The notes below the pieces were generated by a model. It was not told the DNA's origin, searched no databases, and was given only the letters and a program-made list of their open reading frames with translations. A DNA stretch of 64,000 nucleotides from CAYVBJ01 sp964415185. Its GTDB lineage: Bacteria; Bacteroidota; Rhodothermia; Balneolales; Balneolaceae. The stretch spans positions 1-64,000 of the forward strand of contig CAYPZI010000003.1 in NCBI GenBank assembly GCA_964415185.1, given 5' to 3'. Below, piece after piece: positions 43,749-52,908 of this stretch. Within the stretch, counting starts at the first letter, position 1. Every line of letters starts with the position of its first letter. Position numbers and translations under genes: made by a program.

Positions 43749-45111
43749 GAATTTGTCCGTTAGAAATTGTCATTAGTACTTCCGGCTTTTTGTCACTGAA
43801 AGGTTTCTTTAATACGGTGAAGCTCGCCGTTTTTCCGGTTTCAATTTCACCGGTAACAGAATTAATTCCCAGGATTTCAGCCGTATCCGCGCTCATAAAT
43901 CTGATTAACTCTTCTGTAGTAAATTCACCTTCATCCAGCAAAACCTTCAGGTGTTTGGCAAATTCATCCGGTTTCATGCCCATTCCGGCAAACCCTACTT
44001 TTACACCTGCTTCTTTTAAGGTTTTTATATTTTTCACCCTGTCGAGATAAGACTTGAGCTGCTTCTCCCGGAATTGCTTTTCTTCATCAGATGCAGGTTC
44101 ATCTTCAGTGTCTTTATCTTCTTTCTCATTGTCTTTATCCTCTTCTTCCATGCCGTCTTTTTCTTCTGCTTCCTTTTGCTTTTTATACCAGTCGGGCATT
44201 TCCGGAAATTCAACAGATGCCAACACAGGGATATTATTTTCTTTTAAAAAACCGGCTTTTTGCCACAATTGCTTGCCGGATACCAAAATCGGTGTAAAAC
44301 CGAATTCTTCTTTCAGATGCATAAATCTTTCAAGATCCTCAGGTGTATCGGCCTGAAATAATACAGGTAAATCATTATTTAAAACCGGAAACAATGATTC
44401 TAATACTTCGTCTCTTTTCGGTGCAGGATAAGAACCATTTGCCGAGGCAAAATAATTAATATGTTGCTGAAGAGCTTCGGCATCATACATCAATTGCCTA
44501 AAGCGAGCCATTACTCCCATTGTAGTATTGGGGTAAGCCCTGCTTGAAAATCCTCCTCTTGCCCCTTCAAATTGAAATGTTGTTCCGGTATTTTCTTTTA
44601 ACAGGTTTTCATCCGTTTCTTCTCCCTGTATAAAAAAGATTTCAGTTTTGCCGGGAAGCATTTCCCCATCTAAGCCAAGTTGTGCTGTTGTAAAGCCAAA
44701 CTTAAGAGCCTCCGCAAGATTTTTGTCATCCGTTTTCATCAAGTCGGAGGGCAACCGCTGAGGCTGAATTCCTGCTCTGTCATAACCGGGATTTCCGGGA
44801 TCGTCAACACTTTCCGGGCGCTCCCTGTCAGGGCTCCCCCAGGTTGAATATCCGTCGATAAAACCGGGATAAACATGAAGGCTATCACCTCCGTCAATTG
44901 TATGAGCATCGAATGGAATGTTCACATTACTTCCAACGACCTCAATTACTCCGTTTCTCCAGACAATTGCCCCGCTATTTATAACCTCTCCGTTTGCTTT
45001 GTGTATCATGACGTTTGTGAGAGCAGTTGAGGGAAGCTGCTGGCTTTCGGCACTAAAAGCAGTAAAAAAAAGTACTGTCAAAGAAAGCGCCAATTTTTGA
45101 ATCATTCTCAT
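43738..45111 (-). CDS. Amidohydrolase-fold protein with lost metal site and acidic insert
   Basis: 457 residues, signal peptide, same fold as the next two genes. The HxH that should follow PGFID is Tyr88/Thr90 (PGFIDGYST). An unusual low-complexity acidic and lysine-rich insert (EEKDGMEEEDKDNEKEDKD and beyond, around residues 320-345) interrupts the barrel. The C-terminal INSVTGEIETGKTASFTVL is normal. It is probably catalytically inactive. It is first in the three-gene operon and likely sets its expression. Confidence 0.75.
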   Translation of the reverse strand: MRMIQKLALSLTVLFFTAFSAESQQLPSTALTNVMIHKANGEVINSGAIVWRNGVIEVVGSNVNIPFDAHTIDGGDSLHVYPGFIDGYSTWGSPDRERPESVDDPGNPGYDRAGIQPQRLPSDLMKTDDKNLAEALKFGFTTAQLGLDGEMLPGKTEIFFIQGEETDENLLKENTGTTFQFEGARGGFSSRAYPNTTMGVMARFRQLMYDAEALQQHINYFASANGSYPAPKRDEVLESLFPVLNNDLPVLFQADTPEDLERFMHLKEEFGFTPILVSGKQLWQKAGFLKENNIPVLASVEFPEMPDWYKKQKEAEEKDGMEEEDKDNEKEDKDTEDEPASDEEKQFREKQLKSYLDRVKNIKTLKEAGVKVGFAGMGMKPDEFAKHLKVLLDEGEFTTEELIRFMSADTAEILGINSVTGEIETGKTASFTVLKKPFSDKKPEVLMTISNGQIHEF

Positions 45112-45248
45112 AAGCTTGAGTTCTGTTTTAATATTTAAAAATGAATTAAGTAATTTGTTGAATGAACTTAAACCAAAAGTGAATTAAAAAATGTAAATAT
45201 TTTCAGCTGATTATCAGATCAGGCCGACAGTTTTAATTTAAAAAAAAA

Positions 45249-46859
45249 TTAGACCTGTATAACTCCGGTTTTAAATTCCGGAATCTCAGGATTATGATTT
45301 GCGCTATCAATCGCATCCGATATTCTTTTCCTGGTATTAGCAGGTGTGATTATTTCATCCACCCATAACCTGGCGGCGGCGTATTTTACATCCGTTTGTT
45401 CATCATACCGGGATTTTATTCGATCAAGTATTTCATCTTTTTCCTCATCACTGATCTCTTTCCCTTGTTTTTCTAACGATGAGACCTGAATCTGAGTTAA
45501 TACTTTTGCAGCCTGGGTGCCCCCCATAACGGCGATTTGTGCCGTTGGCCATGCATAAATGAATCGCGGGTCATACGCCCTCCCACACATAGCATAGTTT
45601 CCCGCTCCATAGCTGTTGCCCACTATGATTGTGATTTTGGGAACCGTTGAATTGGCAACGGCATTTACCATTTTTGCACCGTCTTTGATAATGCCTCCGT
45701 GCTCACTCCTTTTACCGATCATAAATCCGGTCACATCCTGGAAAAAGATAATAGGGATTTTTTTCTGATTACAGTTCATGATAAAACGTGCTGCCTTATC
45801 TGCACTGTCAGAGTAGATTACACCGCCTATCTGCATTTCACCCTGCTTGCTTTTTACCACCTTTCTTTGGTTTGCTACAATACCGACACTCCATCCGTCA
45901 ATACGTGCATATCCGGTAATTAGTGTTTGTCCGTATCCTTTTTTAAACTCGGTAAACGAATTGGCATCTGTTATGCCTTCCAATATTTTGTACATATCAT
46001 AAGGCCGATTTCTGTCAACCGGAAATAATTCTGTCATTTTTGATGCATCAATAGCAGGTACTATTGCCTCTTTCCGATCGAATCCGGCTTTTTGAAACGG
46101 GCCAAATTTATCTACAATTTTTTGGATGGTTTGAAGGCACTCGCTGTCATCTTTCATTTTGTAATCCGTTACCCCGCTTATTTCCGTGTGAGTTGTTGCT
46201 CCGCCGAGTGTTTCGTTATCAACATCTTCACCAATAGCAGCCTTTACAAGATAGCTGCCTGCAAGAAATACACTTCCGGTACCGTCAACAATCAGGGCTT
46301 CATCACTCATGATAGGCAAATATGCGCCGCCGGCCACACAACTGCCCATAATTGCAGCAACCTGTGGAATGCCTTTAGCACTGATTACGGCATTATTTCG
46401 AAAAATCCGGCCGAAATGCTCTTTATCGGGAAAAATTTGATCCTGCATCGGCAAATAAACACCGGCCGAATCAACCAGGTAAATCAGTGGCAGACGATTT
46501 TCAATGGCAATTTCCTGTGCCCTGAGATTTTTCTTTGCTGTAATGGGAAACCACGCTCCCGCCTTTACGGTAGCGTCGTTGGCAATAATCATACACTTTC
46601 GTCCACTAATATAACCGGTACCGGCTATCACTCCGCCGGCGGGACATCCGCCTTCATCTTCATACAAATTATAACCGGCCCAGAGGCCAAGTTCCATAAA
46701 CCCGGTATCCGGGTCTATCAAAAAATCAATACGTTCACGGGCAGTCATTTTGCCCTTTTTATGTTCTTTTTCTATTCTTTTTGATCCGCCTCCTTTCTTG
46801 ATATTATCCGTTTCATGTTTTATTTCTTCGATTAATTGATTCAGCCAGTTGTCAGACAT
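45249..46859 (-). CDS. Acyl-CoA carboxylase beta (carboxyltransferase) subunit, MCC-type
   Basis: 536 residues with both carboxyltransferase halves. VDSAGVYLPMQDQIFPDKEHFGRIFRNNAVISAKGIPQVA and GSCVAGGAYLPIMSDEALIV match 3-methylcrotonyl-CoA carboxylase beta more closely than propionyl-CoA carboxylase. QDVTGFMIGKRSEHGG in the second half is typical. It transfers a carboxyl group from biotin to an acyl-CoA, as in leucine breakdown. The biotin carboxylase partner is not in the window. Monocistronic here. Confidence 0.88.
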   Translation of the reverse strand: MSDNWLNQLIEEIKHETDNIKKGGGSKRIEKEHKKGKMTARERIDFLIDPDTGFMELGLWAGYNLYEDEGGCPAGGVIAGTGYISGRKCMIIANDATVKAGAWFPITAKKNLRAQEIAIENRLPLIYLVDSAGVYLPMQDQIFPDKEHFGRIFRNNAVISAKGIPQVAAIMGSCVAGGAYLPIMSDEALIVDGTGSVFLAGSYLVKAAIGEDVDNETLGGATTHTEISGVTDYKMKDDSECLQTIQKIVDKFGPFQKAGFDRKEAIVPAIDASKMTELFPVDRNRPYDMYKILEGITDANSFTEFKKGYGQTLITGYARIDGWSVGIVANQRKVVKSKQGEMQIGGVIYSDSADKAARFIMNCNQKKIPIIFFQDVTGFMIGKRSEHGGIIKDGAKMVNAVANSTVPKITIIVGNSYGAGNYAMCGRAYDPRFIYAWPTAQIAVMGGTQAAKVLTQIQVSSLEKQGKEISDEEKDEILDRIKSRYDEQTDVKYAAARLWVDEIITPANTRKRISDAIDSANHNPEIPEFKTGVIQV

Positions 46860-47004
46860 TTTTTATTTTTATTTTTATTTATTTGATAATAGGATTAAAT
46901 CCCGGGATAATAGTGTAAATTTAAAAGCGTTCTAAAATAATGAAATCTCTATATTCCTGAGAAAGTTATTAAACATATTTTAAAACTGTTACAAACTTCA
47001 TTCC

Positions 47005-48396
47005 ATGAAATCTTTTTTTGCTACCCTGCTGATAGCGTTGTCCATTCCGGTTTCCACTCTGTATGCTCAAAAAAATGTAACTTATCAGTCACTTCTTCAG
47101 CGAGCGGCTCAGCCTAATATATATACGGATGAAATCGCATTTCCTAAAGAGAATGGTGAATTTGACTTCTCTATTATCTTCAGAATGGAATATGATTTTA
47201 TCCCGTTCATCAAAGTTCAGCCTGATATGGACTTACCGGACTCAAACCCCGGTTTTTTTTCAAATATAAGTATGGGCCTTGAACTATATAAAGGTACTCA
47301 TGCCGATAAATCTGAAAAAGAGATTAAGAAGATCGAGCCTTTTCTCAGAAGCAGCTGGCAAGATACGGCGTATGCAAAAACGTTTGAAGACACCAGGTCA
47401 CGGAATCAATATGCTCAGGGTGCCATCTCCGTAAACCTTGAACCGGGCCTATACACTTATAAACTGATTTTAACTCGTGGCGAATCGAAAGCAGAATTGA
47501 CGTCCAGGTTAGTTGATATCGAATTGCCCGTTTATGAAGGGAGTGAAAAAGGCTTTATGATGGCAACAGGCGACTTTATTGACAGGGAAAATGAATATCA
47601 AGCTGAAATTCTGAATTATGGTGATAATATTTTATACGGAAAAGACTTCAATTTAATGATTCTCCATCCTGACTCTTCAGCCACCGACCACTACCGGGTG
47701 GAAATCTACAAATTGTTGCCGGGTGAAGAACAAAAACCTGAGGAAGACCTGTTTTATTCAACTGAAATTAATAAAGAAGATAAATTTTATGGAACGGCTT
47801 TTAACCTTCACCCCAGCATTTCAGGTATTTCAATGACCATTGATAAAACGGAAGATGGCGGTTTTCCTCTCTCTGTAGTAACAATTCCAAACAGCAGATT
47901 TCCGAATAGCGGTTTTAAAATAGACCTTAAGAATGCTGAAAATGATTCAACAATTGCATCCACAAAAATAGGTTCATTGTGGCCTGATATTCCGGTAAGC
48001 TTGTTAAATCTGGATGTTGCCATTAATATGTTGAAGTTTATTGTTAACGAAGAACGCATCGAAGAGCTTAAGGCAGGCAATGCAAAAGAAAAGGAGAGAA
48101 AATTTACCGAGTTCTGGAAGCAAAGGGATCCTTCGCCTGATTCAGAGTATAATGAACTTATGGTAGAGTATTATGATCGCATCGATTATGCCTACCAGGA
48201 GTTTTCCTCACCACAAAATCCGGGATTTGAAACCGACCAGGGTAAATCGTATATACTCTATGGACCGCCTAATAATATTGAACGGAAATTACCGGGTAAT
48301 TCGCCTGCAAGAGAGATTTGGTATTACGACAAAAGAACATTGGTATTCGAAGCCACGTCAGGTTTTGGTGATTTTAAACTTATAGCACAAAATTGA
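47005..48396 (+). CDS. GWxTD domain-containing secreted protein
   Basis: 463 residues with a signal peptide (VSTLYAQK). The C-terminal FTEFWKQRDPSPDSEYNEL, ITYGPP-like ILYGPPNNIERK and EIWYYDKRTLVFEA are the GWxTD domain signature, a domain restricted to a group of FCB bacteria. The N-terminal two thirds show beta-rich segments. Function is unknown; such proteins are often found with cell-surface or lipid-related genes. The divergent promoter is shared with the carboxylase gene (46860-47004). Confidence 0.85.
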   Translation: MKSFFATLLIALSIPVSTLYAQKNVTYQSLLQRAAQPNIYTDEIAFPKENGEFDFSIIFRMEYDFIPFIKVQPDMDLPDSNPGFFSNISMGLELYKGTHADKSEKEIKKIEPFLRSSWQDTAYAKTFEDTRSRNQYAQGAISVNLEPGLYTYKLILTRGESKAELTSRLVDIELPVYEGSEKGFMMATGDFIDRENEYQAEILNYGDNILYGKDFNLMILHPDSSATDHYRVEIYKLLPGEEQKPEEDLFYSTEINKEDKFYGTAFNLHPSISGISMTIDKTEDGGFPLSVVTIPNSRFPNSGFKIDLKNAENDSTIASTKIGSLWPDIPVSLLNLDVAINMLKFIVNEERIEELKAGNAKEKERKFTEFWKQRDPSPDSEYNELMVEYYDRIDYAYQEFSSPQNPGFETDQGKSYILYGPPNNIERKLPGNSPAREIWYYDKRTLVFEATSGFGDFKLIAQN

Positions 48397-48469
48397 ATTT
48401 TCAAATCATATCCTTCATTCTTTCTAAAATCGGTTTGAACTACATCTGCACTTCTTATACTTTTAGAAA

Positions 48470-49477
48470 ATGAGTCTTCGAATACTATTAACAATGGGCG
48501 ATTATAACGGGATCGGCCCGGAGATTATACTGAAATCATTTAACGATCTCAAAACAAATAAGGTGTCTTTTATTGCGTTGGGGCATGTCTCTGTGTTTGA
48601 ATTTTATAAAGAGAAATTGCAGGTAAATACGGAATTAAAGGAAATATCCACTTTAAATGAATCGGAAGCGGGAAATTTAAATATTCTAAATGTTGTCAAT
48701 GATCGCCTGATTGACATAGAACCCGGTTCGTTAACTGCTGATGCAGGCAAGGCAAGTATGGTAGCTGTGAGTGAGGCACTTGACTTCTGCCTGGCAGGTA
48801 ATGCCGATGCAATGGTTACAGCACCCATTTCAAAGGAAGCTATACAGCTTGGCGGTTTTGACTTTCCGGGTCATACTGAATTTTTAGCCGCCAATTCAGG
48901 AAATAAAGATTTCCTGATGATGTTGGTTAATGACAACCTAAAGGTAGCTCTCGGTACAATTCACATTCCCTTATCGAAAGTAAGCGGCCTCATAAATGAA
49001 ACTTTAATTTTAAACAAGCTGGAAATTCTGGGATCGTCCCTGAAAAATGATTTTCTGATTAAGGAACCCTCAATAGCTGTATTAGGCTTAAATCCTCATG
49101 CCGGCGATGGAGGCGTTATCGGCCGTGAAGAACTGGACGTGATAACCCCGGCATTGCAGAAAGCCAGCTTTAAAAATATTAATGCCAAAGGGCCCTTTCC
49201 CGCAGACAGCTTCTTCGGAAGCAGCAGATACAAGGAATTTGATGCCATATTCGCCTTTTATCATGACCAGGGATTGATTCCGTTTAAAACCCTCAGTTTT
49301 GGAAAGGGTGTTAATTATACAGCAGGCTTGCCGGTTATCAGAACGTCTCCTGATCATGGCACTGCGTTTGATATCGCCGGTTTAAACCTGGCCGGCAGCG
49401 GATCTGTCAAAGCTGCAATTAAGCTGGCAATTACACTGGCTAATAACCGAAAGAATCACAAAATCTCGAATGACTGA
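48470..49477 (+). CDS. pdxA: 4-hydroxythreonine-4-phosphate dehydrogenase
   Basis: 335 residues. Motifs include TMGDYNGIGPEIILKSF, TAPISKEAIQLGGFDFPGHTEFLA, LGLNPHAGDGGVIGREE, and FYHDQGLIPFKTLSFGKGVNYTAGLPVIRTSPDHGTAFDIAG, which together hold the metal and substrate residues of PdxA. It acts in the DXP-dependent pyridoxal phosphate pathway. It overlaps the following methyltransferase gene by 8 bp. PLP made here would serve the fold-III enzyme at 18.6 kb among others. Confidence 0.95.
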   Translation: MSLRILLTMGDYNGIGPEIILKSFNDLKTNKVSFIALGHVSVFEFYKEKLQVNTELKEISTLNESEAGNLNILNVVNDRLIDIEPGSLTADAGKASMVAVSEALDFCLAGNADAMVTAPISKEAIQLGGFDFPGHTEFLAANSGNKDFLMMLVNDNLKVALGTIHIPLSKVSGLINETLILNKLEILGSSLKNDFLIKEPSIAVLGLNPHAGDGGVIGREELDVITPALQKASFKNINAKGPFPADSFFGSSRYKEFDAIFAFYHDQGLIPFKTLSFGKGVNYTAGLPVIRTSPDHGTAFDIAGLNLAGSGSVKAAIKLAITLANNRKNHKISND

Positions 49478-50246
49478 ATCACTTCAGACCGAAACCGAAA
49501 TATATTCGGCACTTGCCGAAGTGTACGACAGCCTGATGGATGATGTAAATTACGAGCTATGGGCTGATTTTATTGATGAGATCCTGATGGTTCATCATCC
49601 GGAACCTGTTCATCTTCTCGAACTGGCTTGCGGTACCGGGTCTATGGCGCTTTCACTTGAAGAACTTGAATGCTATGAAATCACAGCCACAGATGCTTCA
49701 GAAAGTATGATCAGGAAAGCAAGGGAAAAAGCAAAAAAGCATCATTCCAAAATCAGCTTTGAGGTCATGGATTTCCTCTCGATTGATCTTGATGGTAAAT
49801 TTGATGCCGTGATCATGGCCTTTGACAGTATCAATTATCTCCATCAAAAAGAACAAATCCTGACATTGATGGGGCAGGTTAAAAAGGTACTCAAACCGGA
49901 AGGAATCTTTATTTTTGATTTTACTACTCCGAGAAATTCAGTAAAATCCATCCGGTATTTACACAAAGAAAAAGGCTCGGACGGTTCCAGGTTTCGCTAC
50001 AGCCGCACAAGCCGGTATAATCATAAATTAAAAATCCATACAAATGATTTTTTGATCAAAGAAGTTGATGAAAAAAATCGATCCAAAAACATATTTCGAG
50101 AGTCACACAAACAAAAAATCTATACTTTGACACAGATGAAAGAAATTATCGGAGATACCGATTTTAAGATTTTGGCAGCATATGACGGATTTCAACTTAA
50201 ACCGGCAAAAAACCGAAGCCTTAGAATTACAGTGGTGTTAAAATGA
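49470..50246 (+). CDS. Class I SAM-dependent methyltransferase
   Basis: 258 residues. The SAM-binding motif reads LLELACGTGSMALSL, followed by TATDASESMIRKAR and FEVMDF; DAVIMAFDSINYL is motif IV-like. Substrate unknown. It overlaps both pdxA (8 bp) and ftsE (4 bp), so the three genes are one transcript. Methyltransferases between pdxA and ftsE are seen in related genomes as far as I recall. Confidence 0.85.
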   Translation: MTESLQTETEIYSALAEVYDSLMDDVNYELWADFIDEILMVHHPEPVHLLELACGTGSMALSLEELECYEITATDASESMIRKAREKAKKHHSKISFEVMDFLSIDLDGKFDAVIMAFDSINYLHQKEQILTLMGQVKKVLKPEGIFIFDFTTPRNSVKSIRYLHKEKGSDGSRFRYSRTSRYNHKLKIHTNDFLIKEVDEKNRSKNIFRESHKQKIYTLTQMKEIIGDTDFKILAAYDGFQLKPAKNRSLRITVVLK

Positions 50247-50926
50247 GTGAAAATGCCGTAATTGAGTTAAATGATGTAACTGTTGCCTACGATAATAAAA
50301 ATGTACTTGACGGTATTTCTTTTACCCTTGACATCGGGGAATTTTGTTATCTGACAGGAAGAACCGGTGCAGGTAAAAGCTCTTTTCTCAAACTGCTTTA
50401 CCACGATATCAAGCCAGACTATGGCCGGGTACGTGTAGCCGATTTTGAGATGGACCGCTTGCCGGGAACAAAGGTTCCCTATTTACGCAGGCGACTCGGA
50501 GTGGTTTTCCAGGATTTTCAGCTTTTGCCGGACAGAACTGTTTTCGAAAATATTGCATTTGCACTTGAAGTAACCGGTAAAAAGAAAAAATTTATCAAAA
50601 AGAGAGTTCTTGAGGTTTTGGGGCTGGTAGGCCTAAGCCACAAAAGAAAAGCAATGCCGGACGATCTTTCTGGAGGTGAGCAGCAAAGAGTGGTTATTGC
50701 ACGTGCCCTTGCAAATGAACCTAAACTTCTTCTTGCCGACGAACCCACCGGAAATCTGGATCCTGAAGCCAGCAATAACATCATGGAACTTCTGGAAATG
50801 ATCAATAACAGGGGGATGGCAGTACTGATGGTAACCCATGACTATGAAGTGATTAAAAATCATCCTCACCGTACAGTTCGGATTGAAAATGGTAAATTAA
50901 TTGAACTGCAACCGGATTCCCTTTAA
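50243..50926 (+). CDS. ftsE: Cell division ABC ATPase FtsE
   Basis: 227 residues: Walker A GRTGAGKS (39-46), the FtsE-typical VFQDFQLLPDRTVFENIAFAL, signature LSGGEQQR, Walker B LLLADEPTGNLDP and VTHDYEVI. FtsE with FtsX couples the divisome to peptidoglycan hydrolases. No ftsX follows; the next gene is recD on the other strand. It is the last gene of the pdxA transcript and is followed by a terminator-like hairpin at 50951-50980. Confidence 0.9.
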   Translation: MSENAVIELNDVTVAYDNKNVLDGISFTLDIGEFCYLTGRTGAGKSSFLKLLYHDIKPDYGRVRVADFEMDRLPGTKVPYLRRRLGVVFQDFQLLPDRTVFENIAFALEVTGKKKKFIKKRVLEVLGLVGLSHKRKAMPDDLSGGEQQRVVIARALANEPKLLLADEPTGNLDPEASNNIMELLEMINNRGMAVLMVTHDYEVIKNHPHRTVRIENGKLIELQPDSL

Positions 50927-50950
50927 ATTTTTATATACAGGTCAAAAATT

Positions 50951-50980
50951 AGAGAAACCCGGGATCAACCGGGCCTCTCT
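50951..50980. terminator. Hairpin after ftsE
   Basis: A stem formed by agag...cccgg and ccggg...ctct around gatcaa, with a 3-base internal loop on each side (5 bp inner, 4 bp outer). It lies 25 bp after the ftsE stop. It lacks a T run, so it is a candidate only. Confidence 0.5.
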
Positions 50981-51009
50981 GCTACGTTGGCTTTTCGGGG
51001 TACAAATTA

Positions 51010-51029
51010 ATTTGCGTATGAACGCAAAT
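51010..51029. terminator. Hairpin between ftsE and recD stops
   Basis: A perfect 8-bp stem atttgcgt (51010-51017) / acgcaaat (51022-51029) with a 4-base loop, flanked by AT-rich sequence on both sides (aatta before, caagcatttt after). It is placed to terminate recD on the minus strand or ftsE on the plus strand. Confidence 0.55.
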
Positions 51030-51054
51030 CAAGCATTTTAACGAAGCAGAATAA

Positions 51055-52905
51055 TTATTGTTCCCGCAATTCAAAGCTTTTCAATTTATGCGAAAGGCCT
51101 GAAAACCGATGTACCGATTTTGACACGGCTTTGATCAGAGTCTCTTTTTTTCCATGATAAATAAACCTGTTTTTTGCCCTGGTAATGGCTGTATAAACCA
51201 ATTCTTTAGACAGTATTGGTGAGTCTCCTTCGGGTAAAATAAGATGTACAGTATCAAACTGTGAGCCCTGGCTTTTATGAACCGTCCAGAACCAGGCCGG
51301 TTCGTAGTTAACTATTTGAGGAATACTTACAAACTTTATTGACCCATCTTCACTTTTGAAGCAAGCTTTATAAATGCCTTCAATTTTTTTTATAACACCG
51401 AGATCTCCGTTGAAGAGATCTGTAGAATAATCATTTTTTGTAATTAAAATCGGTTTCCCTTCAAACAGTTCCTGATTCACAGATACCTTCTTTTGCAAAA
51501 CCATGTACCTTTCAAATTCTCTGTTTAATTGAACCACACCGGGATTTTTATACCGATATGCTGTCATCCAGACTGATTGCAGCCAAACCGAAAGCGCTTC
51601 TTCAGGTGAATCGGTTTTGGATGATTTACTGTATGACTGAAAAATCTCCTCAAATATTTTTGTAAAATCAGCACTACTATCCAACTCCATGCCGGCCCGG
51701 ACATCTTTGTGTTCATCACCTGCAATCACGTTCCATGCCTCTTCACCATCTCCCTGATTTACATTCACAGCAAGATTTCCAATACCGCTTTTACTTCCGA
51801 ACCTGTAGTTTTTTTCAAGATAAATGACTGAATCATTTAGTATTGATCCATTGACTTGCGCAACACCACTTACGGCTTCCGGAAAATAATTTGATATTGT
51901 TTTTAAAAACTCTGTTGAAAAGCCATTCCGTTTCTTAATACAGATATCTCCGAGCACTGCTCCCGCTTCTACTGATGCAAGCTGATTTTTGTCCCCTACA
52001 AGAATCAGAGATGCATCTTCATGCATGTTCGCCAATAAATTGTGTGTTAAAGTAAGATCCATCATTGAGGCTTCATCTACGACAATCAGGTCATAAGGCA
52101 ATGGTTCTTTTGTCTCGGGAAAGATCCCCCGTTTCCTGTATGGATACAACAACCTGTGCAGGGTTACTGCCTCAACAGGAATTAACTCCCGAATGTCTTC
52201 AGCAACGGGAATATTCTGTTTTGCTTCAGATAATGCTTCGCTCAAACGGGCTGCGGCCTTACCGGTAGGTGCAGCAAGGATTACTCTGAGATTAGCACCG
52301 TGTAAAAAGAATTGAAGAGCCAATAATTTTGCAATTGTTGTGGTTTTACCGGTACCGGGCCCACCTGACAATACTATTATTTTTTTAAAAAGCGATGCGA
52401 TGGCTGCTATTTTTTGAAAGTCAGGCTCATTATTATCTTTTTCATTCTGAAACAGGTTATCTATTATTTTATGAATATTTTGATTAACAGGGGGGTTAAC
52501 TGATTTTGAAGAGATCACCCCTATCTTCTCCGCTACAATTGTTTCGAATGACCACATCTTATGAAAATAAAGCCTTTTTTTCTTATCCAGGATCAGCGGT
52601 TTCGTTTCACCGGGCCGGCCGGTAATTCCGGAATTTTCTATTGCAGAAATATCTATTTGATTGGGAAGAATGCCAATATCCAAACGATCCAACTCGAGCT
52701 CTTTGACCCACTCCTGACACGGCAGCTCAAGAGGCAAACATACATGTCCCGCTTTTCTGAAAAGGCTTACAAAAACAACCGCAATAACCAAATCTTCACT
52801 CAGTTCCCCGTATCGCCTTTCAAGATAAGCAAGTAATTCGCTTTCATAAGAACTTCCGAGATTAAAAAGTTGGTCTCTGATGTTAACGGCACTTTTATCA
52901 ATCAA
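51055..52905 (-). CDS. recD: Exodeoxyribonuclease V alpha subunit RecD
   Basis: 616 residues, close to E. coli RecD (608). N-terminal domain, then helicase motifs: Walker A GGPGTGKT (181-188), DEASMMD, GDKNQLASVEAGAVLGD, and the C-terminal TVHKSQGSQFDTVHLILPEG and YTAITRAKNRFI. It is a 5'-3' helicase of the RecBCD complex. It starts 3 bp after the pgm stop, so it is co-transcribed with pgm and physically separated from recB. Confidence 0.93.
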   Translation of the reverse strand: MIDKSAVNIRDQLFNLGSSYESELLAYLERRYGELSEDLVIAVVFVSLFRKAGHVCLPLELPCQEWVKELELDRLDIGILPNQIDISAIENSGITGRPGETKPLILDKKKRLYFHKMWSFETIVAEKIGVISSKSVNPPVNQNIHKIIDNLFQNEKDNNEPDFQKIAAIASLFKKIIVLSGGPGTGKTTTIAKLLALQFFLHGANLRVILAAPTGKAAARLSEALSEAKQNIPVAEDIRELIPVEAVTLHRLLYPYRKRGIFPETKEPLPYDLIVVDEASMMDLTLTHNLLANMHEDASLILVGDKNQLASVEAGAVLGDICIKKRNGFSTEFLKTISNYFPEAVSGVAQVNGSILNDSVIYLEKNYRFGSKSGIGNLAVNVNQGDGEEAWNVIAGDEHKDVRAGMELDSSADFTKIFEEIFQSYSKSSKTDSPEEALSVWLQSVWMTAYRYKNPGVVQLNREFERYMVLQKKVSVNQELFEGKPILITKNDYSTDLFNGDLGVIKKIEGIYKACFKSEDGSIKFVSIPQIVNYEPAWFWTVHKSQGSQFDTVHLILPEGDSPILSKELVYTAITRAKNRFIYHGKKETLIKAVSKSVHRFSGLSHKLKSFELREQ

Positions 52906-52908
52906 AAA

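Noticed and set aside
43966..44360. Ser/Leu-rich plus-strand frames around 44.1 kb
   Set aside because: Complement of the acidic Glu/Asp/Lys insert in the amidohydrolase-like gene.
46092..46784. 230-codon open frame on the plus strand
   Set aside because: It lies entirely antisense to the acyl-CoA carboxylase gene, whose motifs are unmistakable; the translated product has a shadow-like composition.
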